This document shows, piece by piece, positions 26,372 through 35,035 of a stretch of 64,000 bases of DNA. The notes beneath the pieces were generated by a model. It did no database searches and was not told the DNA's origin. It saw nothing but the letters and a program-made list of their open reading frames with translations. The stretch spans positions 14,551-78,550 of the forward strand of contig DATMDR010000049.1 in NCBI GenBank assembly GCA_035557635.1. Direction: 5' to 3'. Position 1 is the stretch's first letter. Every line of letters begins with the position of its first letter. The translations under genes and the position numbers were made by a program. The DNA comes from VRUE01 sp035557635 (GTDB taxonomy: Bacteria > Actinomycetota > Thermoleophilia > Solirubrobacterales > 70-9).

Positions 26372-27101
26372 GGTCGCGATACCGCTTGCCGGCGCCGTCG
26401 CGCTGGCGATTCTGATCGGAGGCCGGATCGCGCTGCGGCTCGCCCACACGCTGCCGACGGTGATCGCGCTCAGCGGTGGCATCGTCGTCGCCGTCGCCCT
26501 GCTCGAGGTGCTGCCGGAGGCGATCGAGAACATCGGCGAGGCGCACGACGCGGTGCCCCTGGTGGCGGCCGGCTTCCTCGCCTTCTTCCTGCTCGAGCGG
26601 GTGCTGGTCCTGCATCACCGCGACGAGCCCGAGGAGGCGCGCTCGCACCAGCGGGTCGGGGTGCTCGGCGCTCTCGGCCTCTCGCTTCACACCTTCACCG
26701 ACGGGGTCGGCATCGGGCTCGCCTTCAGCGTCAACGTCGAGACCGGCCTGCTCGTCTTCCTGGCCGTGGTCAGCCATGGCTTTGCCGACGGCCTCAATAC
26801 CGTCAGCTTCGTGCTCAGCCAGTCAGGCGACAAGCACCAGGCGCTGCGCTGGCTGCGCATCGACGCGATCGCACCGCTGGCCGGGGCGGTCGTCGGCTCG
26901 CTGATCTCGGTCTCCGACCAGACCCTGGGCTACTTCCTCGCCGTCTACGCCGGGTTCTTCCTCTACATGGGCGCAACTGACCTGCTGCCCGAGGCGCACG
27001 CCCACGAGCACGACGGCAAAGGGTCATGGAGCCGCGTCGCGCTGACGATCGCCGGCTTCGCGGCGATCTACGCGATCACGCTGGTCGCCCACCCGCACTA
27101 A
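26364..27101 (+). CDS. ZIP-family zinc/divalent metal transporter
   Basis: The 245-residue membrane protein has about eight hydrophobic segments. The metal path is marked by LSLHTFTDGVGIG (TM4) and VVSHGFADGLNTVSF (TM5), the HxxxDG pair typical of ZIP proteins. A His-containing loop (VLVLHHRDEPEE) lies between TM3 and TM4, and a His/Glu tail (EAHAHEHDGK) lies near the end. The GTG start lies within the regulator's last codons, so the two are coupled; zinc-responsive expression is inferred from the upstream box. Confidence 0.9.
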   Translation: MPEVAIPLAGAVALAILIGGRIALRLAHTLPTVIALSGGIVVAVALLEVLPEAIENIGEAHDAVPLVAAGFLAFFLLERVLVLHHRDEPEEARSHQRVGVLGALGLSLHTFTDGVGIGLAFSVNVETGLLVFLAVVSHGFADGLNTVSFVLSQSGDKHQALRWLRIDAIAPLAGAVVGSLISVSDQTLGYFLAVYAGFFLYMGATDLLPEAHAHEHDGKGSWSRVALTIAGFAAIYAITLVAHPH

Positions 27102-27110
27102 CGGGAAGCG

Positions 27111-28697
27111 CTACTCCCACTCGATCGTGGCGGGAGGCTTCGAGGAGATGTCGAGGGCGACGCGGTTGACGCCGCGGATCTCGTTGATGATCCGGTTGGA
27201 GACGCGCTCGAGCAGGTCGTAGGGCAGGCGGGCCCAGTCGGCAGTCATCGCGTCGTCGGAGGTGACGGCACGGATCACGATCGGGTAGGCGTAAGTGCGA
27301 CCGTCGCCCTGCACCCCGACCGAGCGGACGACCGGCAGCACGCAGAAGGATTGCCAGAGCTGGCGGTAGAGCTCGGCGGCGCGGATCTCTTCCTGGAGGA
27401 TCGCGTCGGCCGCACGCAGGATGTCGAGCCGCTCCCTGGTCACCTCGCCGCCGACGATGCGGATCGCCAGCCCCGGGCCCGGGAACGGCTGGCGCCAGAC
27501 CATGCGCTCGGGCAGGCCGAGCTCGGCGCCGACGGCGCGCACCTCGTCCTTGAACAGCATCCGCAGCGGCTCGACCAGCTCGAACTCAAGGTCCTCGGGC
27601 AGGCCGCCGACGTTGTGGTGCGACTTGATCGTCGCCGCGTGGTCGCTGCCGCCGGACTCGATCACGTCCGAGTAGAGCGTGCCCTGGACCAGGTAGGCGG
27701 CGTCATCCAGCTTCGCCGCCTCCTCCTCGAAGACGCGGATGAACTCCTCGCCGATGATCTTGCGCTTGCGCTCGGGCTCGTCGACTCCGACGAGCCTGGC
27801 GAGGAAGCGCTCCTCGGCGTCGACGTGGACGAGGGGTATGCCGAACTGCTCGAAGGCCGCGACCACCTGCTCGGCCTCGTTCAGCCGCATCAGGCCGTGG
27901 TCGACGAAGACGCAGGTCAGTTGCTCCCCCACCGCGCGGTGGACGAGTAGCGCCGCGACTGAGGAGTCGACGCCGCCGGAGAGGCCGCAGATCACACGCC
28001 CCTCGCCGACCTGGGCCTGGACCTTGGCCACCTGCTCGGCAATCACCGAGTGCGGCGACCACTCCTGCTCGCAGCCGGCGACGTCGCGGAGGAAGCGGGT
28101 GAGGATCTTGGTGCCGTAAGGGGTGTGGACCACCTCGGGGTGGAACTGGATGCCGTAGAGCCCGCGCTCCGGGCTCTCGCAGGCGGCAACCGGCGAACCG
28201 GGGCTGGAGGCGAGCGCCGCAAAGCCCGCCGGCGGCTCGAAGACAGCGTCGCGGTGGCTCATCCAGCAGTGCTGCTCCTCGGGCAGACCGGCCAGCAGGT
28301 GACCGCCCCCGTCCCTCAGGACCAGGTCGGTTCGCCCGAACTCCCCCGCCTCCGCCGCCTCGACCCGGCCGCCGAGCGCCTGGACCATCACCTGCATCCC
28401 GTAACAGATGCCCAGCATCGGGATCTCGAGGTCGAGCAGCTCCCCAGGAAACGCCGGCGCGCCCTCCTCGTACACCGATGCCGGCCCCCCGGAGAGGATC
28501 AGGCCCTTCGGCTTGCGCTCGCGAATCGCCTCGACCGACGCGGTCGCCGGCAGCATCTCGGCGAACACCCCGCACTCGCGGATCCGCCTCGCGATCAGCT
28601 GCGAGTACTGCCCCCCGAAGTCGAGGACGAGCACCTCCTCGGAGGCCTGGGCCGGCGCCTCGGCGACGCCGGCCTCAGTCGTCGGCGACTCCAACAC
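27111..28697 (-). CDS. guaA: GMP synthase (glutamine-hydrolysing)
   Basis: This enzyme converts XMP to GMP. The 528-residue protein has the class I amidotransferase domain (VLVLDFGGQYSQLIARRIRE; nucleophile Cys in MLGICYGMQVM; His/Glu in IQFHPEVVHT), the ATP-pyrophosphatase P-loop (ICGLSGGVDSSVAALLV) and the C-terminal dimerisation domain ending RVALDISSKPPATIEWE. The start is GTG at 28697, with TTG directly after as an alternative. The first ~20 residues are a non-conserved extension overlapping the 3' end of guaB3 by 23 bp. Confidence 0.97.
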   Translation of the reverse strand: MLESPTTEAGVAEAPAQASEEVLVLDFGGQYSQLIARRIRECGVFAEMLPATASVEAIRERKPKGLILSGGPASVYEEGAPAFPGELLDLEIPMLGICYGMQVMVQALGGRVEAAEAGEFGRTDLVLRDGGGHLLAGLPEEQHCWMSHRDAVFEPPAGFAALASSPGSPVAACESPERGLYGIQFHPEVVHTPYGTKILTRFLRDVAGCEQEWSPHSVIAEQVAKVQAQVGEGRVICGLSGGVDSSVAALLVHRAVGEQLTCVFVDHGLMRLNEAEQVVAAFEQFGIPLVHVDAEERFLARLVGVDEPERKRKIIGEEFIRVFEEEAAKLDDAAYLVQGTLYSDVIESGGSDHAATIKSHHNVGGLPEDLEFELVEPLRMLFKDEVRAVGAELGLPERMVWRQPFPGPGLAIRIVGGEVTRERLDILRAADAILQEEIRAAELYRQLWQSFCVLPVVRSVGVQGDGRTYAYPIVIRAVTSDDAMTADWARLPYDLLERVSNRIINEIRGVNRVALDISSKPPATIEWE

Positions 28698-29880
28698 CGG
28701 CGGAGACCGCCGCGCGCCCGTTCGAGCCCATGCCGACGGCCTGCTCGTTCTGCAGCTTCTTCCCCTCGCTCATCAGCGCCGGAGCGACCATCACCTCGGC
28801 CCGCTGGAAGGAGCGGATGTCCTCGTAGCCACAGGTGGCCATCGAGGTCTTCAGCGCCCCCATCAGGTTGAAGGTGCCGTCGTTCTCCTGCGCCGGGCCG
28901 AGCAGGATCTCCTCCATCGTCCCGTCCTGCCTGGTGGTGACGCGGGTGCCGCGCGGAAGCGACGGGTGGAAGGTCGCCATCCCCCAGTGGAAGCCGCGGC
29001 CGGGCGCCTCCTTGGCGCGGGCCAGGGGCGAGCCGACCATCACCGAGTCGGCCCCGGTGGCGATCGCCTTGGAGACGTCCCCCCCGGTCCGCATGCCGCC
29101 GTCGGCGATCACGTTCACGTACTCGCCGGTCTCCAGCATGTGCTGGGCGCGGGCGGCCGCGACGTCGGCGATCGCGGTTGCCTGCGGGACGCCGATCCCG
29201 AGCACGCCGCGGGTGGTGCAGGCGGCGCCGGGGCCGACCCCGACCAGGACGCCGACCGCGCCGGTCCGCATCAGGTGCAGCCCGGTCGAGTAGGAGGCGC
29301 AGCCCCCGACGACCGTCGGCACCGGGACTTCGGCGATGAACTCCTTCAAGTTGAGCGGCTCGACCGTGGTCGAGACGTGTTCGGCCGAGATCACCGTGCC
29401 CTGGATAACCAGGATGTCGATCCCCGCCTCGACCGCGATCTCGTAGTGCTCACGCACCTTTTGCGGGGTGAGCGAGCCGCAGGCCACCGCGCCGCGCTGC
29501 TTGATCTCGGCGATCCGCTGCCCGACCAACTCCGGCTTGACCGGCTCGGTGTAGATCTCCTGCATGATCCGGGTCGCCTCGTGCTTGGGCGCCGCTGCGA
29601 CCCTCTCCAACTGCTCTTCGGCGTTCTCGAACCGCGTCCAGATCCCCTCGAGGTTGAGCACGCCGAGCCCGCCCAGCTCGTTGACGAGCACCGCGGTGTC
29701 GGGGCTGACCACCCCATCCATCGCAGAAGCGACGAGCGGCAGCTCGAAACGGTAGGGGCCGAGGGTCCAGCTGATGTCTATGTCGTCGGGATCGCGGGTG
29801 CGGCGCGACGGGACGATCGCGATGTCGTCGAATCCGTAGGCGCGCCGCCCCTTCTTGCCGCGACCAATATCAATCTCCAA
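28675..29880 (-). CDS. guaB3: GuaB3-family IMP dehydrogenase-like protein
   Basis: This TIM-barrel purine oxidoreductase without CBS domains has 401 residues. It shows the barrel start YGFDDIAIVPSRRTRD, the catalytic loop GVGPGAACTTRGVLGIGVPQ with its cysteine, and the flavin/phosphate-like motifs VIADGGMRTGGDVSKAIATG. GuaB3 proteins accompany a separate GuaB in actinobacteria, and whether they act as IMPDH or reductase is unsettled. TTG at 29880 is chosen because GGAGG lies five bases upstream; another TTG twelve bases upstream lacks a site. It is cotranscribed with guaA. Confidence 0.92.
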   Translation of the reverse strand: MEIDIGRGKKGRRAYGFDDIAIVPSRRTRDPDDIDISWTLGPYRFELPLVASAMDGVVSPDTAVLVNELGGLGVLNLEGIWTRFENAEEQLERVAAAPKHEATRIMQEIYTEPVKPELVGQRIAEIKQRGAVACGSLTPQKVREHYEIAVEAGIDILVIQGTVISAEHVSTTVEPLNLKEFIAEVPVPTVVGGCASYSTGLHLMRTGAVGVLVGVGPGAACTTRGVLGIGVPQATAIADVAAARAQHMLETGEYVNVIADGGMRTGGDVSKAIATGADSVMVGSPLARAKEAPGRGFHWGMATFHPSLPRGTRVTTRQDGTMEEILLGPAQENDGTFNLMGALKTSMATCGYEDIRSFQRAEVMVAPALMSEGKKLQNEQAVGMGSNGRAAVSAGVGVADD

Positions 29881-29918
29881 TTGGTCCTCCAAGGGGGTGG
29901 CTGCGTTGAAAAGCCAGC

Positions 29919-30875
29919 CTACACTTCGGCGGGGACCTCCAAGTCGTGGACCTCGACCTCATCGAGCAGGCGCTCGACCCGGCTGCGGTCGACCTTGCCG
30001 GCGCCGAAGTGCTGGGTCGACTCGGCCCCGCAGGCGACGCCGTAGGCGACGCAGTCGGCCGGCGGGCGGCCGTCGTAGCGAGCCGCAGCGTAGCCGGCGA
30101 GGAAGGCATCGCCGGAGCCGACGCTCGAAACCGGCTCCAAGGACTTGGTCTGGACCTCGACGAAGCGGCGTTCCGCCCCCTCGCCGACCACGGCGACGCA
30201 GCCGTCGGGACGGGTGATCGCCGCCTCGCCAGCCCCGAGCCGGACCAGCTCGGAGAGACCGTGGGCCAGGTCGCCGCGATCGGCGAACTCCTGACCGACC
30301 AGCTCCTCCGCCTCGCGCTCGTTGGGTGTGACGACCGAGGCGCCGGCGCGCAGCCCGGCCAGCATCGCCTCGCCCTCGGCGTCGAGGACGACCGCGACGT
30401 CGCGGGCGCGCAGGTCGTTGACGAGGCGGGCATAGAGATCCGGCCCGGCGCCCGGCGGGAGCGTCCCGGCGAGGACGCAGAGCTCGGCACCCTTGGCGAG
30501 GTAGTCGAGTCGCTTGGCGAACGTCTCGATCTCCTCCGGGCTGACCGCCGGCCCCCGCTCGTTGATCTCGGTCTGCTCACCCGAGGTCGGGTCGACCACG
30601 GAGAGGTTGATCCTCGTTTCGCCGGCGATCCGGGTGAAGTCGGTCAGCACCGCCTCCTCGTTCAGCTGCTCCACCACCCGCGTCCCGGTCGGCCCGCCGG
30701 CGAAGCCGGTGGCGATCACCGGCCTGCCGAGCAGGCTCAGCGCGCGCGCCACGTTGACTCCCTTGCCGCCGGCGACGGTGCGGCTCTCCACCGCACGGTG
30801 GCGATGCCCGAGCCGGAAGTTGGGCACCGCGATCGTTCGGTCGATTGCCGCGTTGAGGGTGACCGTGAGGATCAT
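29919..30875 (-). CDS. PfkB-family kinase, 1-phosphofructokinase-like
   Basis: The 318-residue ribokinase-fold protein starts MILTVTLNAAIDRTIAVPNF, the hallmark of the FruK/LacC/PfkB subgroup. The sugar-binding loop is VAGGKGVNVARALSLLG and the ATP/catalytic motif is SSVGSGDAFLAGYAAAR with the catalytic Asp. It probably phosphorylates a hexose phosphate (fructose-1-phosphate, tagatose-6-phosphate or fructose-6-phosphate); no phosphotransferase genes are nearby to decide. The ATG overlaps the stop of the carboxypeptidase. Confidence 0.85.
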   Translation of the reverse strand: MILTVTLNAAIDRTIAVPNFRLGHRHRAVESRTVAGGKGVNVARALSLLGRPVIATGFAGGPTGTRVVEQLNEEAVLTDFTRIAGETRINLSVVDPTSGEQTEINERGPAVSPEEIETFAKRLDYLAKGAELCVLAGTLPPGAGPDLYARLVNDLRARDVAVVLDAEGEAMLAGLRAGASVVTPNEREAEELVGQEFADRGDLAHGLSELVRLGAGEAAITRPDGCVAVVGEGAERRFVEVQTKSLEPVSSVGSGDAFLAGYAAARYDGRPPADCVAYGVACGAESTQHFGAGKVDRSRVERLLDEVEVHDLEVPAEV

Positions 30876-32134
30876 CTCGAGAAGCGCCTCAGGAAGACCA
30901 CTCCCATCAGTATCACGAATCCCGCCAGTCCAATTGCGATCGCGTTGTCGCCGGCGAAGCTGCGGGCGCGGTCTATCGCACTTGCCTTCGGCACGGCTCG
31001 CCCGGCCCTGAGCGTCGCCACGGCGGCGCGCCGGCCATCGATGAAGACGGTGGCCCGTCCGAGTGACGCGCCACGGCGAATCGGCCCCTCGACCTCGGCC
31101 GGGGCGCGCACGGCGACCATCAGGCGCTGATCGCCGCGAACGCCGATCTCGATCGTGCGCGCCGCTCGCAGCGGCAGCTCACCGCCGGAGTAGCGGATCG
31201 ACGCCTCGGCCAGCTCCTGGCCCCGGCGAATCGGCGTCCGCGGCCGGTAGCGGGAGAAGCCGTACTCGAGCAGGCGGGTGGTCTCCAGGTCGCGCGCGGA
31301 CTCGGTCCAGGTGCCGAGCACGGCGGAGATCAGCTCCACCCCCTTGCGCTCGCCGGAGCCAACCAGGACGTAGTCGGCACCGAAGGTGTGGCCGGTCTTC
31401 ACCCCGGTCGCCCAGGGCTCGGCGAGGAGGAAGTCGTTGAGCGTCTCGATCCGGCGCGGCGACCGCAGGCTGCGCAGCTCGGCGCTGCGCGCGTCGGCGA
31501 TCCTCGCGAAGGCGGGGATGTCGAGCAGGCGGCGACCCAGCGTGGCGAGGTCGAGGGCGCTCGAGTAGTTGCCCGCCTCGTCGAGCCCGATCGGGTTCGC
31601 GTAATGGGTGTCGGCCAGACCGAGCGCCGCCGCCCGCCGGTTCATCTGCCGCACAAACCTCTCCTCGGAGCCGGCTGCGGCCAGGGCCAGGTCGGCGGCC
31701 GCATCGTTGCCACTGCGCAGGATCAGCCCGTAGAGCAGGTCACGCACGCTGACCTGCTGTCCCGGCCGCAGTTCCAGCAGCGACTCGCCGAAGATGGCGT
31801 CGTACGGGGCGGCTCGCACAATCCTCCTCAGCGGCAGCTCCTGCATCGCCACATAGGCGGTCATCATCTTCGTCGTGCTGGCGATCGGCAGCCGCTTACC
31901 TCCCGCATGCGATGCCAGCACGTCACCAGTGCGCGCATCGATCAACGCCCACGCCCGCGCTTCTAGGCGTGGCGCCACCGCCTCTTCCGCGGGTGGCGCC
32001 GTAGGGGGTACCGCCCCTGAGGAAGCTTTAGCTACCGGAAGGGGCGGTGGGTCCCCTGCGGCGACAGGACCCGCGGACGAGACGGTCGCGAGCAGGACCA
32101 AGCCGAGCAGGACAACGAGTCGATGGCCGCTCAC
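30872..32134 (-). CDS. D-alanyl-D-alanine carboxypeptidase (PBP5-type)
   Basis: This penicillin-binding carboxypeptidase trims peptidoglycan stem peptides outside the membrane. The 420-residue protein has a signal peptide (1-26), a Pro-rich linker, and the active-site motifs Ser86-x-x-Lys89 (IASTTKMM), Ser-Gly-Asn at 141-143 and Lys-Thr-Gly at 246-248. Its C-terminal beta domain is followed by a single transmembrane helix and FLRRFSR, instead of an amphipathic anchor. It overlaps both neighbours by 4 nt, linking it with the LysM protein. Confidence 0.93.
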   Translation of the reverse strand: MSGHRLVVLLGLVLLATVSSAGPVAAGDPPPLPVAKASSGAVPPTAPPAEEAVAPRLEARAWALIDARTGDVLASHAGGKRLPIASTTKMMTAYVAMQELPLRRIVRAAPYDAIFGESLLELRPGQQVSVRDLLYGLILRSGNDAAADLALAAAGSEERFVRQMNRRAAALGLADTHYANPIGLDEAGNYSSALDLATLGRRLLDIPAFARIADARSAELRSLRSPRRIETLNDFLLAEPWATGVKTGHTFGADYVLVGSGERKGVELISAVLGTWTESARDLETTRLLEYGFSRYRPRTPIRRGQELAEASIRYSGGELPLRAARTIEIGVRGDQRLMVAVRAPAEVEGPIRRGASLGRATVFIDGRRAAVATLRAGRAVPKASAIDRARSFAGDNAIAIGLAGFVILMGVVFLRRFSR

Positions 32135-32448
32135 CTCAGTTTGAGCTTTTCGCCGGAGACGAGGATCTGAGGGTCGACACCGGGATTTAGTTCCTCGATC
32201 TGACGCAGCGGCACCCTCGTCTTGCGAGCGATCGAGGTGAGGGTGTCGCCGTTCTGGACTACGTAAGCAGCGACCGCCTTGCGCGTGCCGTCGCCAGCCT
32301 TACGGGTCACCTGGCCGGCGGGTCGCCTGCCGTCCGAGTCGTCGGAGTCGCCGCCTAGCGAGCCGCTGACGACCGCGATGAGGACGACGAAGCTGGCGAC
32401 CAGGGCGATGATCGCGAGGATGCGGGCAGTGACTGAGGACTTGGCCAT
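32131..32448 (-). CDS. Membrane-anchored LysM protein
   Basis: The 105-residue protein has one N-terminal transmembrane segment (about 10-28), a charged linker (about 32-58) and a single C-terminal LysM domain (YVVQNGDTLTSIARKTRVP to ILVSGEKLKLR) that binds GlcNAc polymers in peptidoglycan. It is encoded just before the D,D-carboxypeptidase with an ATGA overlap, supporting a wall-binding role. It contains no catalytic domain. Confidence 0.9.
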   Translation of the reverse strand: MAKSSVTARILAIIALVASFVVLIAVVSGSLGGDSDDSDGRRPAGQVTRKAGDGTRKAVAAYVVQNGDTLTSIARKTRVPLRQIEELNPGVDPQILVSGEKLKLR

Positions 32449-32457
32449 GGGGCGAGA

Positions 32458-33342
32458 TTATGCGGTCGAGACGTCCCAGACCGTGGCGCGCAGGCGCTCG
32501 GCTGCTATTGCCGGGTCGGGCTCGGCGGCGATGCCGCGGGAGACCGGGACCAGAGCCGCCGCCGGGCCCGGGGCGAAGGCCGGCCCCAACAGCTCGGGCT
32601 GCCCACCCTGGGCGCCGACGCCGGGAATCAGGAAGACAGCACGCGGCATCAGCTCCCGCAGGCGGGTGATGTGCTGAGGCGCGGTGGCGCCGACGACAGC
32701 GCCCATCCCACTCAAGCCGCTCTCCCCCAGCAGCCGGTCCGAGAGGCTGTCGACAAGGGCGGCGAGGCTCTCGTGCAGCGGTTGCTCCGGGGCCGGCAGG
32801 TCCTGGATCCCGGCGGCTCCCGGGTTGCTGGTGCGGACCAGGGCGAAGACGCCGGCGCCGGCCTCCGCCGCCGCCGCGACGAGCGGCTCGAGCGCGTCCT
32901 CGCCGAGCAGCGGGTTGGCGGTGAAGGCGTCGACTCCCAAGCCCGGAACCGGCCCGAGGGGCGTCGGCGTCTCCCCGACCAGGGCCTGGGCATAGGCCGC
33001 CGCGGTGACCGGGACGTCGCCGCGCTTGCCGTCGGCGATCGTCAACAGGCCGGCCTCGCTGGCGCTCGCGCACACGTTGGCCAGCGCCGCCCATCCCGGT
33101 GCCCCAAGGCGCTCGAAGCAGGCGAGCTGCGGCTTAATCGCGACGCAGGCGGGACCGGCGCGCTCGATCAGCGAGCGGCAGTGCGCCGCGACGGCTTCGG
33201 CTACCCGCTCGGCGACCGGGGCGTCCCCACTGGCCTCGACGGCGGCGAGCTGCGCCGGGTCGGGGTCGAGGCCGAGGCAGATCTGGCTGCGGCGCTCCTC
33301 GACGAGCGCCGCGAGCCGATCCGCAAAGAAGCTCGAACTCAG
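32458..33342 (-). CDS. pyrF: Orotidine 5'-phosphate decarboxylase (group 2)
   Basis: This enzyme catalyses the last step of UMP synthesis. The 294-residue product carries CLGLDPDPAQL near the N-terminus, VAIKPQLACFERLG, the catalytic LLTIADGKRGDVP and the phosphate site VFLIPGVGAQGGQ. The first ~89 residues of the domain lie upstream of GTG 33075, the first standard start codon, and no ATG/GTG/TTG exists in that stretch. The only plausible start is CTG at 33342, overlapping the HU stop as CTGA. Otherwise the gene is truncated or carries a sequence error. Confidence 0.85.
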   Translation of the reverse strand: MSSSFFADRLAALVEERRSQICLGLDPDPAQLAAVEASGDAPVAERVAEAVAAHCRSLIERAGPACVAIKPQLACFERLGAPGWAALANVCASASEAGLLTIADGKRGDVPVTAAAYAQALVGETPTPLGPVPGLGVDAFTANPLLGEDALEPLVAAAAEAGAGVFALVRTSNPGAAGIQDLPAPEQPLHESLAALVDSLSDRLLGESGLSGMGAVVGATAPQHITRLRELMPRAVFLIPGVGAQGGQPELLGPAFAPGPAAALVPVSRGIAAEPDPAIAAERLRATVWDVSTA

Positions 33343-33617
33343 CCTTTGACCTTGGCCTTGAGTGCGGAGCCAGCCGAGAAGCGCGGCACTTTGCCGCCCT
33401 GAATCGTGATCCGCTCGCCGGTGCGCGGGTTGACGCCCTGGCGCGGGCCACGCTCGGCAACGTGGAACTTGCCGAAGCCGGTGAAGCTGACCTCGCCGCC
33501 GCTGCTCAGCGTGTCGGTGATCGCGTCGAGGACCGCGTCAACCGCGTCGCCGGCGGCTTTCTTGCTGCCCACTCGGTCGTCCCCTGCCAGTTGGTCCAGA
33601 AACTCAGCCTTAGTCAC
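33339..33617 (-). CDS. HU-family DNA-binding protein
   Basis: This 92-residue nucleoid protein has the family core GGEVSFTGFGKFHVAERGPR, followed by the conserved proline region QGVNPRTGERITIQ and KVPRFSAGSALKAKVKG. There is no Lys/Ala-rich C-terminal tail of the kind seen in mycobacterial HupB. The start is GTG, with GGAGGAG seven bases upstream. The stop overlaps the presumed CTG start of pyrF. Confidence 0.95.
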   Translation of the reverse strand: MTKAEFLDQLAGDDRVGSKKAAGDAVDAVLDAITDTLSSGGEVSFTGFGKFHVAERGPRQGVNPRTGERITIQGGKVPRFSAGSALKAKVKG

Positions 33618-33691
33618 GTCGAAGCTCCTCCGTCATCCATCGGTGGTCAGGTCGGCGGCAATCTAACAGCGCAAACGGCGGCTGGGCCCTC

Positions 33692-35035
33692 CTAGGAGCC
33701 ACTGACCGCCATCTCGCCGATCAGCAGAGGCGGGGTGCTGACCGAACCGCCGAACGGCACCCAGCGTGCTTCGGCGCCGACAGCACGGATCGCCTTCAGC
33801 ATCGAGACCAGGTCGCCGGCGATCGTGAACTCCCGAATCGGCTCCGCGAGCGCCCCATCCCGGATCGTCCGCCCGGCGGCCCCCACCGAGAAGATGCCCG
33901 ACACCGGGTTGACGCCAGAGTGGAGGCCGGCCACGTCGGTGACGTAGATCCCGTCGCCGGCTGCTGCCAGCATCCGGTCGAACTCGAGCGCGCCGGTCGT
34001 GACGACCAGGTTGGACGGCGAGACCGCGGGCTGGGAGCGGTAGCTGCCGCGCCCCGCGCTCGCCGTGGAAGAGACCCCACCGCGCCGCGCGGTGTAGGTG
34101 TCGTAGAGGAAGGTGCGCAGCCGCCCCGACTCGATCAGGGCGGTGCGGCGCCGCGGCGTGCCCTCGGCGTCGAAGGGCGCGGACCCGAAGCCCTCCGGAT
34201 CGAGCCCGTCGTCGTGCACGGAGAGCGCCTCGGCCCCGATCTCCTCGCCGACCCGGTCGGCGAACGGCGAGCGGCCGCGCTGCACGGCGGTCGCGCCGAG
34301 CGCCCCGCCCAGGAACGAGACGAAGCTGGCGGCGACGGTCGCGTCAAGAACGACGGGGCAGGAGCGGGACTGCGGCTTGCCGGCACCGACCATCGAGGCG
34401 GCGCGCTCTCCCCCCTCGCGGCCGATCGCCGCCGGATCGAGCCCGGCCGGGCCGCGCGCCAACCCGAATCCGAGACCGGTCTCCTTGCCGCCCTCGCCCT
34501 CCGCCAGCGCCTGCAGGTAGGCGTGACAGCTCGACGACTCGTACTCGCCGGCGACCCCGCTGGAGGAGGCGATCGCGATCTGTTCGGCGCTGTCGGCGCA
34601 GACCGCCTGTTCGACCGCGACGACGCGAGGATCGGCGTCCAGCCCGCCGCGCTCGACCGCGATCGCCAGCTCGACCAGGCGCGCCGCCGGCCATTCCACG
34701 ACGGAGCGGTCGCTGAGCTCCAGGGTGGCTGCCGGCTCGCCGCCGCTCGGCGGCCCGGCGAACTCGTCCTCGTCGGCGACCCGCGCCATTGCGACGGCGC
34801 GATCGGCGAGTGCCGAGACGCCGTCGTCGGAGAGGTCGGTCCCGTAGGCGTAGCCGCCCCGCTGGCCGATCCAGGCGCGGACGCCGACACCGCGCTGCGT
34901 GGCGGCGGTCAGGCTCTCGACGGCGCCGTCGTGCACGCGCACCTCGCGTCCGGTGTCCGAGGCAGCGTAGGCCTCCGCGTCGGTGGCGCCCGCGGCGAGC
35001 GTCGCCTCGACGGCGCGCGTGGCGAGCTCGATCAA
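33692..35035 (-). CDS. pmbA: TldE/PmbA-family metalloprotease subunit
   Basis: The 447-residue subunit is paralogous to TldD but lacks the HExxxH zinc motif, as expected for the TldE/PmbA half of the heterodimeric protease that matures peptides and degrades unfolded ones. Family features include REVRVHDGAVESLTAATQRG near the N-terminus and VAGLHSGVNPVSGIFSVGA near the C-terminus. TTG at 35035 overlaps the tldD stop as TTGA, and a GGGGGA-type site lies upstream. Confidence 0.92.
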   Translation of the reverse strand: MIELATRAVEATLAAGATDAEAYAASDTGREVRVHDGAVESLTAATQRGVGVRAWIGQRGGYAYGTDLSDDGVSALADRAVAMARVADEDEFAGPPSGGEPAATLELSDRSVVEWPAARLVELAIAVERGGLDADPRVVAVEQAVCADSAEQIAIASSSGVAGEYESSSCHAYLQALAEGEGGKETGLGFGLARGPAGLDPAAIGREGGERAASMVGAGKPQSRSCPVVLDATVAASFVSFLGGALGATAVQRGRSPFADRVGEEIGAEALSVHDDGLDPEGFGSAPFDAEGTPRRRTALIESGRLRTFLYDTYTARRGGVSSTASAGRGSYRSQPAVSPSNLVVTTGALEFDRMLAAAGDGIYVTDVAGLHSGVNPVSGIFSVGAAGRTIRDGALAEPIREFTIAGDLVSMLKAIRAVGAEARWVPFGGSVSTPPLLIGEMAVSGS

